The notes: generated by a model not told the origin, from the sequence alone. Positions 36,704 to 46,877 are shown, counted from the stretch's first letter. The stretch: 64,000 bases of DNA from an uncultured Aquiluna sp. (GCA_913057795.1 CAJXOD010000005.1:1-64000); one strand, 5' to 3'. Program-made: numbers and translations.

Positions 36704-38983
36704 CTAGAGCTTGGTTATTGGTGCCATTTTGACCAGAAGACGTTTTGTGACCCCCGATTCAAAACGCACCTCGGCGGTTTGTCTCGGATTTTGACCCGAG
36801 ACACTGACTACAGAGCCCTCACCGAAAGTGTCGTGATTGACTCGATCACCCACTGAAAGCTCAAGGTCCTTGTTGTCACGGACCGCACTCGGTGAGTTAA
36901 TCGCGCCCTTCCACTTGGAAGGCTCTCTTGTGAAGCCAACCGACCGCTCATAAGCTCTATCGGTTGATCGTTCGGTTCCCTCGGCCTCAACTAGCTCCTG
37001 GGGTATGTCAGCTAAGAACATGGAGGTCGTGAACCCAGAGGTGTTTCCAAAAACTGTTCGTTGGAGGGCATGAGAGATGAACAATCGCTCGCGGGCCCGG
37101 GTCATACCGACATACATCAACCTGCGCTCCTCCTGCAGGCCACCGGGTTCATCAAAAGACCTGATGTGAGGCAATGTTCCCTGCTCCAGGCCAATCATAA
37201 ATACAACCTGATACTCAAGCCCCTTGGCGGTATGAAGGGTCATCAGAGAAATGCTGCCGGATTCATCTTCAATCTCATCGGCAGCTGCCGAAAGCGTGAC
37301 TTCAGCAAGATAGTCAGCGACAGTGCCCTCTGGGAACTGAGCTTGCCACTCGAATAATTGCCCGAGCAAGGCATCTAAGTTTTCAACCCTGGCTTCATCT
37401 TGGGGGTCCCTGGATAGCTCGAGCTCAGAGCGATACCCGCTCCTAGCAAGCGCTACCTTCAAAACCTCGGCTGGGCCATCAGTAACGGTCATTGCCTCTA
37501 ATTCGTTCAGCAATTCCCCAAATGCCATCACAGACGCTTGGAGCTTCGGCCCAAGTTGCAAGTCGGCGGCAAACAAGAGTGCTTGTCGGAAGCTCATGTC
37601 GTTTGTCCTGGCAAACTGAGCAATCTTTAGCTCAGTCTTCTGCCCGATGCCACGGGTTGGGATATTTATGACTCTTCTTACAGCCTCATCGTTACGCCCA
37701 TTTGAAATTGCGGACAAATAGGCCAATGCGTCCTTGATTTCTCGGCGCTCGAAAAACTTCAAGCCTCCGATAACCGCATACGGAATCTGCTGACTCTTGA
37801 GTTCAGCCTCCAAAGATGGGGTTAATGAGTTGGTTCGATAAAGGACAGCTATGTCTCGATAATTAATGCCCTCGTCGTGCAGCTTCTTGACCCGATCGAC
37901 GACAAAAGCCGCTTCATTTCGTTCGTCGTAGGCAGTGAACATGGTTATCTTGTCCCCGGCACCCGAATCAGTCCAAAGGTTTTTAGCCGGCCGATAAGGG
38001 TTTTGTGAAATAACCGCGTTCGCAGCCGAAAGTATGTTTTGAGTGGAGCGGTAATTTTGCTCGAGCAAGATAGTTTCTGCTCCCGGGAAATCGCGCTCAA
38101 ACTCTGTAATGTTTCTGATCGAAGCCCCACGGAATGCATAAATTGACTGGTCCGAGTCTCCAACCACGGTTAGATCAGCCGGGCCAAGCACTTCGCCGGT
38201 TTGCTCGTCAAAAATTGCATGTTCCTCTGGCAATGGCCTGGTGAATTCGCGAATTAGTGCGTATTGGGCATGGTTAGTGTCTTGGTATTCATCGACAAGC
38301 ACATGACGGAATCGTTTTTGATACCTAGCGCGAAGTTCCGGAAACGCCTGAAATAGGCCAACTGTTTCGCCAATTAGGTCATCAAAATCAAAAGCATTAT
38401 TTCGGCGCAGTTCGGAAGTGTAGGCCTGGAATACCTCGGCAACCAAACGTTCTCTGGGGTTCGAACGATCTGCGTTTCGAGCGAAATCGTCGGCGTCCTT
38501 CAATTCGTTTTTCGCATTAGAAATAATTGCGGCGGCCTGCGACGGTTTTATGTCCGCGTCTTCCGCACCGGCTTCTCGAAGGAGTCGCTTGAGTAAGGCA
38601 CGAGTGTCACCAGTGTCATAGACGCTGAAGTTTGAGTCATGGCCGAGGCGCTGGGCTTCGCGCCTAAGAATTTGAAGGCAAGCAGAATGGAAGGTCTTCA
38701 GCCACATACCCTGCCCGGCTTGCCCGATAAGGCTCTCTACCCGTTCTCTCATTTCGGCTGCAGCTTTATTCGTGAAAGTAATGGCGAGAATCTGAGATGG
38801 CCAGATTTCCTTATTGGCTAGCATGTGTGCCATGCGGTGAGTTAGCACTCTGGTCTTACCGGAGCCCGCTCCAGCCACAATTAGCAGTGCTCGTCCGCGG
38901 TATCGCACCGCCTGCTGCTGCTGCGGGTTTAATCCGGTTAGTAAATCATCCGGGTTCGGCTGCTCAAAAATCTCTAACGACAT
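36704..38983 (-). CDS. pcrA: ATP-dependent DNA helicase UvrD/PcrA
   Basis: A 759-residue superfamily 1A 3'-5' helicase used in nucleotide-excision repair and in clearing recombination or transcription intermediates. LNPQQQQAVR (Q motif), VAGAGSGKTRVL (Walker A), VDEYQDTNHAQY (Walker B), GDSDQSIYAFRGA (motif III), EQNYRST (IV), TLHTAKGLEYQVVF (V) and YVGMTRARERL (VI) are all in place. A Tudor-like tail (DRVNHDTFGEGSVVSV) closes the protein, as in PcrA proteins that bind RNA polymerase. TAAACT lies 7 nt before the ATG, so the message is probably leaderless. Confidence 0.95.
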   Translation of the reverse strand: MSLEIFEQPNPDDLLTGLNPQQQQAVRYRGRALLIVAGAGSGKTRVLTHRMAHMLANKEIWPSQILAITFTNKAAAEMRERVESLIGQAGQGMWLKTFHSACLQILRREAQRLGHDSNFSVYDTGDTRALLKRLLREAGAEDADIKPSQAAAIISNAKNELKDADDFARNADRSNPRERLVAEVFQAYTSELRRNNAFDFDDLIGETVGLFQAFPELRARYQKRFRHVLVDEYQDTNHAQYALIREFTRPLPEEHAIFDEQTGEVLGPADLTVVGDSDQSIYAFRGASIRNITEFERDFPGAETILLEQNYRSTQNILSAANAVISQNPYRPAKNLWTDSGAGDKITMFTAYDERNEAAFVVDRVKKLHDEGINYRDIAVLYRTNSLTPSLEAELKSQQIPYAVIGGLKFFERREIKDALAYLSAISNGRNDEAVRRVINIPTRGIGQKTELKIAQFARTNDMSFRQALLFAADLQLGPKLQASVMAFGELLNELEAMTVTDGPAEVLKVALARSGYRSELELSRDPQDEARVENLDALLGQLFEWQAQFPEGTVADYLAEVTLSAAADEIEDESGSISLMTLHTAKGLEYQVVFMIGLEQGTLPHIRSFDEPGGLQEERRLMYVGMTRARERLFISHALQRTVFGNTSGFTTSMFLADIPQELVEAEGTERSTDRAYERSVGFTREPSKWKGAINSPSAVRDNKDLELSVGDRVNHDTFGEGSVVSVSGQNPRQTAEVRFESGVTKRLLVKMAPITKL

Positions 38984-38990
38984 CGCACGT

Positions 38991-38996
38991 AGTTTA
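38991..38996 (-). promoter_or_regulatory. -10 box of pcrA, leaderless arrangement
   Basis: TAAACT on the minus strand, overlapping the TAA stop of the upstream phosphodiesterase gene, then 7 nt and the pcrA ATG. Confidence 0.55.
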
Positions 38997-39827
38997 GGTC
39001 AGGTCGGCTACGGTTTTAAGTAACAGGTCAGGCTGATCGGCAAAGATTCCATCGACTCCAGTCGAAACAAGACGTTCAAACCATTTTTCGACATTTCCTT
39101 CGGCTGTCTCTAAGCGAGCCGTGAAGGCATAGATATCGAGGCCCATCTTTTTTGCCCTCGCCACAAGGTCACCAGTCAGGACCATGGACATCGCAACAGA
39201 AACAGCATCGAAGTTGTCGGCAATTTCGGCGAGTAACTCGTCCGTTAGTTCGGTGACGCCCTTAGGGAGGGTGTCCCTAGCGCTTAGAAATACGTAATTA
39301 ATATCCGAGCCAATCTCAAGTTTCGCTCTGAGTAGAAATTCGAACTCAAAGCTCTCGAGGCTAATTTTCATACCGCGGTTGGACCAATCGCTCTGCTTAA
39401 GCAGTGCCTTTACCTCCTGGATTGGATCGACTCCAATAGCCTCAAAATGCGCACCGTGCTTTATTTCGATGATCAGATGCTTGCCATTGAATTGCTGGTT
39501 TGCCAACAACTGGCGGAGGGTTGGCACAAAGTACTTACCATCTTGGCTCGCTGAATCAACCCTGCCATCTGGATACCTCTCCTTGGCTCGTAGCCTTGAG
39601 ACGTCTGCCTTTGTGAGTTGGTCAATCTTGGTAGACAAAAAGCTGTGGTCGTTGATGTCGGTAGTGCTAGAAAGATCTAGGTCGTGGCGAATAATTGCTT
39701 GACCGTCCTTGGTGAAGACCACATCGAACTCCACGGCATCCGCACCCTGTTCAAAAGCGAGTTCCATCGATTCGATGGTGTTTTCCGGAAGATATCCGCA
39801 CGCCCCGCGGTGACCAAAAACCAGCAC
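38994..39827 (-). CDS. Glycerophosphodiester phosphodiesterase family protein
   Basis: A 277-residue GDPD-family enzyme hydrolysing glycerophosphodiesters to glycerol 3-phosphate and an alcohol. FGHRGACGYLPENTIES carries the catalytic His and metal-binding Glu; AVEFDVVFTKDGQAIIRHD supplies the Glu-x-Asp metal site and second His. There is no signal peptide, so it is cytosolic. The open frame extends to 39902 inside guaA, but GTG 39827 begins right before the catalytic motif, with GGGAG in the guaA 3' end and only 1 nt from the guaA stop, so I choose it. Confidence 0.85.
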   Translation of the reverse strand: MLVFGHRGACGYLPENTIESMELAFEQGADAVEFDVVFTKDGQAIIRHDLDLSSTTDINDHSFLSTKIDQLTKADVSRLRAKERYPDGRVDSASQDGKYFVPTLRQLLANQQFNGKHLIIEIKHGAHFEAIGVDPIQEVKALLKQSDWSNRGMKISLESFEFEFLLRAKLEIGSDINYVFLSARDTLPKGVTELTDELLAEIADNFDAVSVAMSMVLTGDLVARAKKMGLDIYAFTARLETAEGNVEKWFERLVSTGVDGIFADQPDLLLKTVADLT

Positions 39828-39828
39828 G

Positions 39829-41382
39829 CTACTCCCACTCAATCGTGCCCGGAGGCTTTGAAGTGATGTCCAACACGACTCGATTGACATCGGGGACTTC
39901 ATTGGTAATTCGATTAGAAATCTTTGCCAACAGGTCGTAGGGCAACCTGGACCAGTCTGCAGTCATTGCGTCTTCCGAAGAAACCGGCCGAAGCACAATT
40001 GGGTGCCCGTAGCTTCGGCCGTCTCCCTGAACCCCCACCGAGCGCACGTCTGCCAAAAGGACTACCGGGCACTGCCAGATTTCAGCGTCTTTTCCGGCTG
40101 CCGTGAGCTCTTCTCGAACAATTGCATCGGCCATACGAAGTAGATCAAGTCGTTCTTTTGTAACCTCGCCGACAATTCGTATTCCGAGACCGGGGCCTGG
40201 GAACGGCTGCCTGGAGACTATTTCGTCCGGAAGCCCTAACTCGGAACCGATTGCCCGCACTTCATCCTTAAACAATTCGCGAAGAGGCTCGATGAGCTCG
40301 AATTGCAGGTCCTCGGGAAGACCGCCGACATTGTGGTGGCTCTTAATTCCAGCTGTTGCCCCGCCTCCAGATTCAACTACATCCGGATAAAGCGTTCCCT
40401 GAACCAAAAACTTTATTGGTCTATTATCAGCTTTGGCCTCGGCGATGAGCTTCTGCTCAGCCTTCTCAAAGCTCCGGATAAACTCGCGTCCGATGATCTT
40501 GCGCTTTTGCTCTGGATCACTGACACCGGCCAGCGCCGATAAAAAGACATCTTCAGCGCTTTCGGTTACTAACCTGATGCCCGTTGCCGCGACGTAGTCG
40601 CGCTCAACCTGTTCTTTTTCGCCCTCGCGCAATAAACCGTGGTCAACGAATACGGCCGTTAGCTGGTCCCCAATGGCCCTATGAACAAGAGCCGCGGCAA
40701 CCGCAGAGTCGACCCCTCCGGACAGTCCGCAAATAACCCTGGCATCTCCAACCTGCGCGCGAATTTTCGCAACCTGCTCGGCGATTACATTTCCAGAATT
40801 CCAAGTTGGCTCAATACCCGCCCCAACATATAGAAAGTTTTCTAGTACTCGTTGACCCTGGTCAGAGTGAACCACCTCTGGGTGCCATTGAACTCCGTAA
40901 ATTTTGCGCTCTTTGGACTCGAAGGCCGCAACTGGGGTTGTGGCGGTGGAAGCTAAAACATCGAAACCTTCAGGAGCCTGAACGACCTGATCACCATGAC
41001 TCATCCAGCAAACCTGGGATAGTGGTTGGTCACCCAAAAGCGTTCCAGACTGGTTCACCGTGAGATGCGTCCCACCGAATTCTTTCTTGCCAGTCTTGTC
41101 TACTCGACCACCTAAATGATATGCAAGAACTTGAAAGCCATAGCAAATACCGAGAATTGGGATTCCAAGTTCCAAGATCTTTGGATCAAGCGATGGCGAC
41201 CCCTCTTCATAGACACTGGAAGGACCGCCGGAAAGAATAATTGCGGCCGGTTCCTTGGCTGCAATCTCAGCAGCTGTGACACTGTGGTGGACAATTTCAG
41301 AATAAACACTGGCTTCCCTGACGCGCCTCGCTATTAGCTGGGCGTACTGAGCACCAAAGTCAACGACTAGAACCGGCTTCAT
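39829..41382 (-). CDS. guaA: GMP synthase (glutamine-hydrolysing)
   Basis: A 517-residue enzyme converting XMP to GMP. The class I amidotransferase domain (1 to about 190) has GICYGFQ with the catalytic Cys and WHPEVVHS with His/Glu. The synthetase domain has the PP-loop [10 protein letters not shown], and the C-terminal dimerisation domain ends in [11 protein letters not shown]. The ATG overlaps the DUF3817 gene by 4 nt. With guaB at 49756 the window holds both steps from IMP to GMP, about 8 kb apart. Confidence 0.96.
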   Translation of the reverse strand: MKPVLVVDFGAQYAQLIARRVREASVYSEIVHHSVTAAEIAAKEPAAIILSGGPSSVYEEGSPSLDPKILELGIPILGICYGFQVLAYHLGGRVDKTGKKEFGGTHLTVNQSGTLLGDQPLSQVCWMSHGDQVVQAPEGFDVLASTATTPVAAFESKERKIYGVQWHPEVVHSDQGQRVLENFLYVGAGIEPTWNSGNVIAEQVAKIRAQVGDARVICGLSGGVDSAVAAALVHRAIGDQLTAVFVDHGLLREGEKEQVERDYVAATGIRLVTESAEDVFLSALAGVSDPEQKRKIIGREFIRSFEKAEQKLIAEAKADNRPIKFLVQGTLYPDVVESGGGATAGIKSHHNVGGLPEDLQFELIEPLRELFKDEVRAIGSELGLPDEIVSRQPFPGPGLGIRIVGEVTKERLDLLRMADAIVREELTAAGKDAEIWQCPVVLLADVRSVGVQGDGRSYGHPIVLRPVSSEDAMTADWSRLPYDLLAKISNRITNEVPDVNRVVLDITSKPPGTIEWE

Positions 41383-41813
41383 TTGCCCTCCAGTTTTGAC
41401 AGCTGCTCATGAGCCATCTTGGCGTAGCGGTTCTCGGTATAAAAGCTCAGGAACGGAACAACGCCTCCGAGGGCAATCAGCAAGAACCTGGTGAATGACC
41501 AGCGCATGAGGGTCCAGATTCTAAAGTCGGCGAATAGATAAACCACGTAGAGCCAACCGTGGATAATTAAGATCCAAACTGTCAGATTGAAACCGACATC
41601 GGGTAAGCCTTCGCCATCAACGCCGTATTGTTCAAAGCTAAAAAACCCATTTGGGCCGAGCAGCCAAAGATCAAAACCTAAAAATGGCAAGCGTCGAATA
41701 CCCCACGTAATCATGAGCAAAATCAAGAACCCACCCGTTACATAAGAAGATGCTTTATAAAAACGGAGAATTTTTTTGATTTGAGGAACTTGAGCTGGAT
41801 TCGGGCTTGACAT
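41379..41813 (-). CDS. DUF3817 integral membrane protein
   Basis: A 144-residue membrane protein with three to four helices. [21 protein letters not shown] near the N-terminus, [10 protein letters not shown] in the middle and the C-terminal [10 protein letters not shown] match the DUF3817 family, common in Actinobacteria and often beside guaA and SURF1. Function is not known. The start is ATG 41813, not the longer frame that reads into ptsI: TAAACT lies 7 nt upstream and the protein begins with the family N-terminus. Overlaps guaA by 4 nt, so the two are coupled. Confidence 0.8.
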   Translation of the reverse strand: MSSPNPAQVPQIKKILRFYKASSYVTGGFLILLMITWGIRRLPFLGFDLWLLGPNGFFSFEQYGVDGEGLPDVGFNLTVWILIIHGWLYVVYLFADFRIWTLMRWSFTRFLLIALGGVVPFLSFYTENRYAKMAHEQLSKLEGK

Positions 41814-41820
41814 GCTCTTG

Positions 41821-41826
41821 AGTTTA
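41821..41826 (-). promoter_or_regulatory. -10 box of the DUF3817-guaA unit, leaderless arrangement
   Basis: TAAACT on the minus strand at the very end of ptsI, 7 nt before the ATG at 41813. Confidence 0.5.
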
Positions 41827-43455
41827 CTTGGCTGAGAATGCCGCAAGGGCTTGAAGGGCCGCAGATTTTGCCTGATCGGCGTCCAGGCCAGTAAGGGCCG
41901 CCTCAAAAACTTCTTTGGCCTGTTCCTTTGTCACAGAGCTCAAGGCCTGTCTCACGATCCCCACCTGCGAACGAGACGAAGACACTGACTGAAACCCCAT
42001 GCCGGCAAGAACTACGGCGAACGCCGGATCTGACGCGCTCTCACCGCAAACTCCGGAAGAAACACCAGCCTTTTGGCTGACGGTAGCAATTTGCTCCAGC
42101 GCTCTCAATAGCGCCGGTTGCCATGGATTTAGCATCGCCCCTAAGGCGGGATTCATGCGATCAGCAGCAAATAAATATTGTGATAAGTCATTGGTGCCCA
42201 CCGAGATAAAGTCCAGGACGCCAGCCAACTGCGCAATCTGATAAACGATGCTCGGTGTTTCCACCATGATTCCAACCTTGAAGTTTCCGGCTTTCCTGGC
42301 AAGCTCCGCGAACTCAATTGCCTCGGGGTAAGTCGAAACCATCGGGGCCATCACCCAAACTTCTCGTCCAGATTGCTCTCTTGCGACTTCCAGGCTTTCT
42401 AGTTGGTCGACAATGAAGTTTCGGTGATTCTCTATCAGGCGATATCCCCGGACGCCAAGTGCTGGATTTTCTTCGTCGCCCATGTCCAAAAACGGAACCG
42501 GTTTGTCGCTGCCGGCATCGATGGTGCGGACAACAATTGGCCCGACTGGGGCCGCCTTCAGAATCTCTGTGTAGCTAGCGACCTGAGCCTGCTTAGTCGG
42601 CTGGGTCTTGGCGGACAAATAAAGTAGCTCAGTTCTAAATAGCCCTACCCCGTCAGCCGCCGAAGCACTGGCGGCAATTGCGTCCTCCAGCGAACCAATG
42701 TTTGCACGCACCGGAATAATTGGGTCGTCGCTTTTTGCGATGAAGGACAGAGCTTCGGTAATGTCGCTTTCTTGGCCATCCACCACAACTCGATCGCCCA
42801 CCGGGTCAACTAGCACTCGCATTCCGTCAACCAGGTCTTGGGCCTGCTGGCATGAAACTACCGCTGGAATCGATTTTGATCTGCAGATAATTGCAGTGTG
42901 AGAGGTTGGGCCACCCTGAATGGTGACCACTCCGACAACTGCCTCAGTGAATTGCGCCGTATCAGCCGGTGAGAAGTCCTCGCCCACGATTACAAACCTT
43001 CCGGTGGTCGGAATATCCAATCCGAGTGAGATGCCAGCAATCGAAGCAGCAACCCTTCTGGCAAGGTCACGGATATCGTTTAGTCGCTCCTCGAAAGTAG
43101 CGTCTCCTGCAAAAATATTCGCGTATTCTTCGACCGCGTTAATAAAAGCGGTGCCCGCATTCCAGCCCTGGGAAATCTGGACCGAGGCGGTTTCGAATAG
43201 CTCTTCGTCTTCCAGAAGCATGATCAGCGCTTCAAAAATTTCAGCCGAAATATCGCCGGCCTCTTCGGCCAGAGCATTCATCTCCAGTGACACTGCCGAG
43301 ATGGCAGCCTTTAAGTTTTCTAGCTCCAGAGCTTCGTCACCAGAGTGCTTGGCTGCCAAAGGCAGCGTAGTAACTGGCTTTACTCGAAATACTTCGGCGG
43401 CGACGGAGCCAAGGCCCACGCCCATGCCTGTAAGAATTGTGCCGCTGTCTAGCAA
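41824..43455 (-). CDS. ptsI: PTS enzyme I (PEP--protein phosphotransferase)
   Basis: A 543-residue cytosolic phosphotransferase that moves phosphate from PEP to HPr. QGGPTSHTAIICRS contains the phosphorylated His; GLFRTELLY and the MVETPSIVYQ and GVCGESASDP segments of the PEP-binding barrel are present. It is slightly shorter at the N-terminus than the usual 570 residues, but the swivelling domains are complete. TTG start at 43455, 2 nt after the ptsH stop, with AAGGG in place. Its position at the end of a mannitol operon suggests expression tied to that sugar. Confidence 0.94.
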   Translation of the reverse strand: MLDSGTILTGMGVGLGSVAAEVFRVKPVTTLPLAAKHSGDEALELENLKAAISAVSLEMNALAEEAGDISAEIFEALIMLLEDEELFETASVQISQGWNAGTAFINAVEEYANIFAGDATFEERLNDIRDLARRVAASIAGISLGLDIPTTGRFVIVGEDFSPADTAQFTEAVVGVVTIQGGPTSHTAIICRSKSIPAVVSCQQAQDLVDGMRVLVDPVGDRVVVDGQESDITEALSFIAKSDDPIIPVRANIGSLEDAIAASASAADGVGLFRTELLYLSAKTQPTKQAQVASYTEILKAAPVGPIVVRTIDAGSDKPVPFLDMGDEENPALGVRGYRLIENHRNFIVDQLESLEVAREQSGREVWVMAPMVSTYPEAIEFAELARKAGNFKVGIMVETPSIVYQIAQLAGVLDFISVGTNDLSQYLFAADRMNPALGAMLNPWQPALLRALEQIATVSQKAGVSSGVCGESASDPAFAVVLAGMGFQSVSSSRSQVGIVRQALSSVTKEQAKEVFEAALTGLDADQAKSAALQALAAFSAK

Positions 43456-43457
43456 AT

Positions 43458-43727
43458 CTAACCCTTCAAAAACTCTTGGACCTGGGCGATCAGGTCAGTG
43501 GCTAATACTTCGTCATCAGAGTCGACTTCAATATTCAACTCTTCGCCCGTCTTGGCCTTTAGGGCCATCATGCGAAGCGGGGAGTTTGCTTTCGCTAACT
43601 CCTGGCCGGCTTTCCCAATTCGAACTTCAAGCCCTGACTCCTTGACCAGCTTCACGATTTGGCCGGCTGGTCTTGCGTGTAGGCCGATTGGATCCAGCAC
43701 GGTAATGGAGCCTTTTATTGTGGCCAT
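43458..43727 (-). CDS. ptsH: Phosphocarrier protein HPr
   Basis: An 89-residue HPr. His17 in GLHARPAG corresponds to the phosphorylated His15 of model HPrs, and the later SPLRMMALKA segment is the regulatory-helix region. ATG 43727 is preferred over an in-frame start at 43742, because AAGGAG lies directly before it and the family begins here. It sits between mtlD and ptsI and serves the EIIA encoded upstream. Confidence 0.94.
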   Translation of the reverse strand: MATIKGSITVLDPIGLHARPAGQIVKLVKESGLEVRIGKAGQELAKANSPLRMMALKAKTGEELNIEVDSDDEVLATDLIAQVQEFLKG

Positions 43728-43789
43728 TGGTTTCTCCTTCAAGGTTCTAATAAAAAATACTAACTAACTCCCGGCGTGATGCCGGCTGG

Positions 43790-44932
43790 TCATTTGTGAC
43801 TAAGTGTCCCCTGATGTTTTGCGATTGCCTGCTCTAGCGAGGAAGCCAATGGATGATCATGAGGGATTCCACAGATCTGTGACGCGAATTCCCATGGTGA
43901 CAATTCGCCAAGCTTGGAGCTCAGTAACTTCACCTCAGGGTCGTTTTGACTTGAGAATTCCAAAGATGCCTCAACCACTTCTAGCAGCGCGCTGGGCTTC
44001 TCGCCCAGCTCAGCCAAAAGCGCTGCCGGCCCGATAAGGCGCTCGAACCTAGACAGCTTTCTCAACGGCTGCCTACCAACTCGCTCGACCTGGTCATCCA
44101 GCAAAGGGTTTGCAAGGCGCAGTAGGGTCTTGCGGACATAATTTGCATGGTCACCCGAATCAAAGCCGTGCTTAGTGACTAGAACCATGGAAGTCTCTTC
44201 CATGACTCTGGCAACAATATCTCGAACAATCGGGTCCCTTATTGACTCGGCAATAGTGCCATGGCCATGACGCTGACCCAAGTATGCAATTGTCAAGTGC
44301 GCCGTGTTCACCGTATAAAGCTTGCGCTCAATAAAAGGCTGTAGATCATCGACCAAGGTTGCCGCGGGAATCTCTAGGTTTGTACCAGCTAGCCCACTTT
44401 TATCGATGACCCATTCGCAAAACTTTTCCGCAGCGACGTCTGGCTCAGTGTCTGCCCGTTGCATTGGGACGATGCGGTCGACAGCGGTGTTAGCAAAAAA
44501 GACGTTTTTTGGGAGTCTCTCAAGTGTCTCTAGAATCTTGGAGCTCAAAACATCCGTGGCATTAATCGCATTTTCACAGGCCATAATCACAAGCGGCGAG
44601 TCACTCATGCGTGCTTGAATTCCCCGCGCAATCACTGACGCAATAGCGGGCAGAATATTCGTACCAACCGACGCGGTAATGACATCGGCCTGGCCGATGG
44701 CAGCTATGAGCGCGGCTTCGTCGGAGGTTGAATCTAAGACTTCAAAGTTTTCATAATGAGTTTCTTTTTGTGCTTCACCAAGTTCAATGAGGCTGTACCC
44801 ATTCGAGGATCGCAACTTGTCGATCAACTCTTTATTCACGTCAGCGAAAGTCACAAAATAACCGGCGTCTTGCAGAACTGCCCCGATGAAGCCTCGCCCG
44901 ATGTTTCCGGCTCCAAAGTGAACTGCCCGCAT
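43790..44932 (-). CDS. mtlD: Mannitol-1-phosphate 5-dehydrogenase
   Basis: A 380-residue NAD-dependent polyol dehydrogenase oxidising mannitol 1-phosphate to fructose 6-phosphate. The N-terminus VHFGAGNIGRGFIG is the dinucleotide-binding motif of the long-chain mannitol dehydrogenase family. ERKLYTVNTAHLTIAYLG contains the catalytic Lys and the NxxH motif. AGGAG precedes the ATG. It converts the product of the mannitol PTS encoded by the three genes upstream. Confidence 0.95.
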   Translation of the reverse strand: MRAVHFGAGNIGRGFIGAVLQDAGYFVTFADVNKELIDKLRSSNGYSLIELGEAQKETHYENFEVLDSTSDEAALIAAIGQADVITASVGTNILPAIASVIARGIQARMSDSPLVIMACENAINATDVLSSKILETLERLPKNVFFANTAVDRIVPMQRADTEPDVAAEKFCEWVIDKSGLAGTNLEIPAATLVDDLQPFIERKLYTVNTAHLTIAYLGQRHGHGTIAESIRDPIVRDIVARVMEETSMVLVTKHGFDSGDHANYVRKTLLRLANPLLDDQVERVGRQPLRKLSRFERLIGPAALLAELGEKPSALLEVVEASLEFSSQNDPEVKLLSSKLGELSPWEFASQICGIPHDHPLASSLEQAIAKHQGTLSHK

Positions 44933-45017
44933 AGTTTTTCTCCTGTAACTGTTCTGAGTGCTACTAGATTTTGTCTTACTCAGTGGCTCTTCGATTTATT
45001 CTTACGTTGATTCACGG

Positions 45018-45449
45018 CTAGTCGGTGCCAAGAAGCAGCTGTGCAATTTCCTCGGGGTTCTGAGAGTTTTGCAAGATTGCCAACTTGTCCTCGTCTTGAA
45101 TCATTTCGGCTAAGTTGCCAAGTAACTCCACGTGTCCATCGCCTTGGGAAGCGATGCCAAGAACGCAAGTAACTTCGTCATCAGCCCACTCAATTGGCTT
45201 AGCCAATCGGACAAACACCAGCTGATCGAAAATAACGTGCACTCGCGATTCGTCGGTTCCGTGTGGAATCGCAAAGCCCATGCCTATAGCGGAGGGAAAG
45301 ATTTCCTCTCGCTCCCACATCGCTTCCGCGTAAGCGTTCGTTACAGCGCCTAGCTCGACGAGCAGCTTGCCGCAGATGTCCACAGCCTCCTCCGGAGAGG
45401 AGGCTGTGGCATCTAGCTTTATTCCGGCCTGTTGGACTAAATCAGTCAT
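45018..45449 (-). CDS. mtlF: Mannitol-specific PTS component EIIA
   Basis: A 143-residue cytosolic phosphocarrier of the fructose-mannitol family. GMGFAIPHGTDE contains the His that receives phosphate from HPr. It is a free-standing protein, unlike the EIICBA fusion of enteric bacteria. Two in-frame starts exist, 45461 and 45449; the second gives an 8-nt overlap with the EIIB stop and matches the family N-terminus better, but neither has a strong ribosome binding site. Confidence 0.88.
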   Translation of the reverse strand: MTDLVQQAGIKLDATASSPEEAVDICGKLLVELGAVTNAYAEAMWEREEIFPSAIGMGFAIPHGTDESRVHVIFDQLVFVRLAKPIEWADDEVTCVLGIASQGDGHVELLGNLAEMIQDEDKLAILQNSQNPEEIAQLLLGTD

Positions 45450-45756
45450 CGCTGATGTCATCGCCCGACTTAATTCTTGACACGATTTCAGCGATTTTTA
45501 GATCGCCTAGGAACATGTCAAACATGATCACAACCGAGTTCGGCACCGCTTGCTTGGCCCTCGAGCCAAGCCCGCGGTGACAAAGAACTAAATCGTGCTC
45601 AGTCTCAGTCAGTTGGTTCACAGGGGAATGAGTCACTGAGACCTCTTGGGCCTTTAGTTGCTTAGCAAGCTGCTTCGCAACCATTACAGATGAACCCATA
45701 CCAGCCTCACAAGCAACAACTATGTTCTTGACCGAGGCACCCGATATTGTCGCCAT
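45442..45756 (-). CDS. Mannitol-specific PTS component EIIB
   Basis: A 104-residue EIIB of the lactate/mannitol type with a P-loop-like phosphorylation site: Cys16 in VVACEAGMGSSVM. LVLCHRGLGSRA and the C-terminal helix complete the small alpha/beta fold. It passes phosphate from EIIA to mannitol bound in EIIC. The ATG comes just after the EIIC stop, and the 3' end overlaps EIIA. Confidence 0.88.
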   Translation of the reverse strand: MATISGASVKNIVVACEAGMGSSVMVAKQLAKQLKAQEVSVTHSPVNQLTETEHDLVLCHRGLGSRAKQAVPNSVVIMFDMFLGDLKIAEIVSRIKSGDDISDD

Positions 45757-45758
45757 AA

Positions 45759-46877
45759 TTACGCAGTCTCTCCGGTCTTCATAGCCTTGCTCTGTGCCTT
45801 TGATGCGTCTAGATCTGCAGAGTCGCCTCCAGCGCGAGTTGCCTTCAAAATAAAGAAAGCCACAACGAAGGAAACAGCCGCTGACAAAGCGATGCCCAGA
45901 AGCACGCCGAAGTGGTTACCCGGAGGAGTCATCGCCATGTAGGCAAAGATCGATCCTGGTGATGGGGTGGCAACGAGGCCGACTCCAGTAGCCGCGAAAG
46001 TGGCAACGCCAGTTGCACCACCGGCAATCGCTGCAAGAACAACGATTGGCTTTAGTAGTACGTACGGGAAGTAGATTTCGTGGATTCCACCGAGGAAGTG
46101 GATAACGATTGCACCAGGAGCCGAACCACGAAGAAGCTTCGGTCCTGCCAACCAGAATGCAACTAGTAGTCCAAGTCCTGGACCTGGGTTTGACTCAAGC
46201 ATGAACATGATTGACTTGCCAGTTTCTGCGGCTTCAACTGCTCCGATCGGAGCCAGAACACCAAAGTTGATGGCATTGTTCAGGAACAAGATCTTTGCTG
46301 GCTCAATCAAGATTGATGCCAAGGGCAAGAAGCCAGTGTCAACTAGAACCTTCACACCGTTTCCAAGAACATCGGAAAACGCGTTTACGGTTGGTCCAAT
46401 TCCTAGGAATCCAAGGATTGCCATAAGCATTCCGGTGATTCCGAGTGAGAAGTTACCAATCAACATTTCGAAGCCGGTTGGGGTTACTGGGTCTAGCACA
46501 GCATCGATCTTCTTCAATACCCAAGCAGCCAGTGGACCAATAAGCATGGCGCCAAGGAACATAGGAATTGAAGTTCCAACAATCACACCAACGGTTGCAA
46601 CGGCACCGATGACGGCACCACGCTGACCGTGAACCAAACGTCCACCGGTGTAACCGATGAGGATTGGCAATAGGTTGATGATCATCGGGCCAACCATTGA
46701 ACTTAGCTGCTCATTTGGTAGCCAGCCGGTTGGGATAAATAATGCAGTCAGCAAGCCCCAGGCGATAAACGCGCCTATGTTTGGGATCACCATGCCGGCG
46801 AGGTTTCCACCGACTTTTTGAACAAACGACTTCCAGCCTGTGTGAGTGCCGTCACCCGCGGGGATAAAATTAGCCAT
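45759..46877 (-). CDS. mtlA: Mannitol-specific PTS permease EIIC
   Basis: A 372-residue membrane component that transports and releases mannitol 1-phosphate. VQKVGGNLAGMVIPNIGAFIAWG is the EIIC N-terminal region, GGIHEIYFPYV is the substrate-site GIHE motif of mannitol EIIC, and about ten hydrophobic segments follow. The B domain found fused to most MtlA proteins is encoded separately by the next gene. AGGAAGG lies upstream of the ATG. First gene of the mtl-pts unit, behind a long palindrome that may be an operator. Confidence 0.92.
   Translation of the reverse strand: MANFIPAGDGTHTGWKSFVQKVGGNLAGMVIPNIGAFIAWGLLTALFIPTGWLPNEQLSSMVGPMIINLLPILIGYTGGRLVHGQRGAVIGAVATVGVIVGTSIPMFLGAMLIGPLAAWVLKKIDAVLDPVTPTGFEMLIGNFSLGITGMLMAILGFLGIGPTVNAFSDVLGNGVKVLVDTGFLPLASILIEPAKILFLNNAINFGVLAPIGAVEAAETGKSIMFMLESNPGPGLGLLVAFWLAGPKLLRGSAPGAIVIHFLGGIHEIYFPYVLLKPIVVLAAIAGGATGVATFAATGVGLVATPSPGSIFAYMAMTPPGNHFGVLLGIALSAAVSFVVAFFILKATRAGGDSADLDASKAQSKAMKTGETA

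Noticed and set aside
39828..39902. Extension of the GDPD frame into guaA
   Set aside because: The extra residues are the guaA 3' end read in another frame; GTG 39827 has GGGAG and starts just before the catalytic motif.
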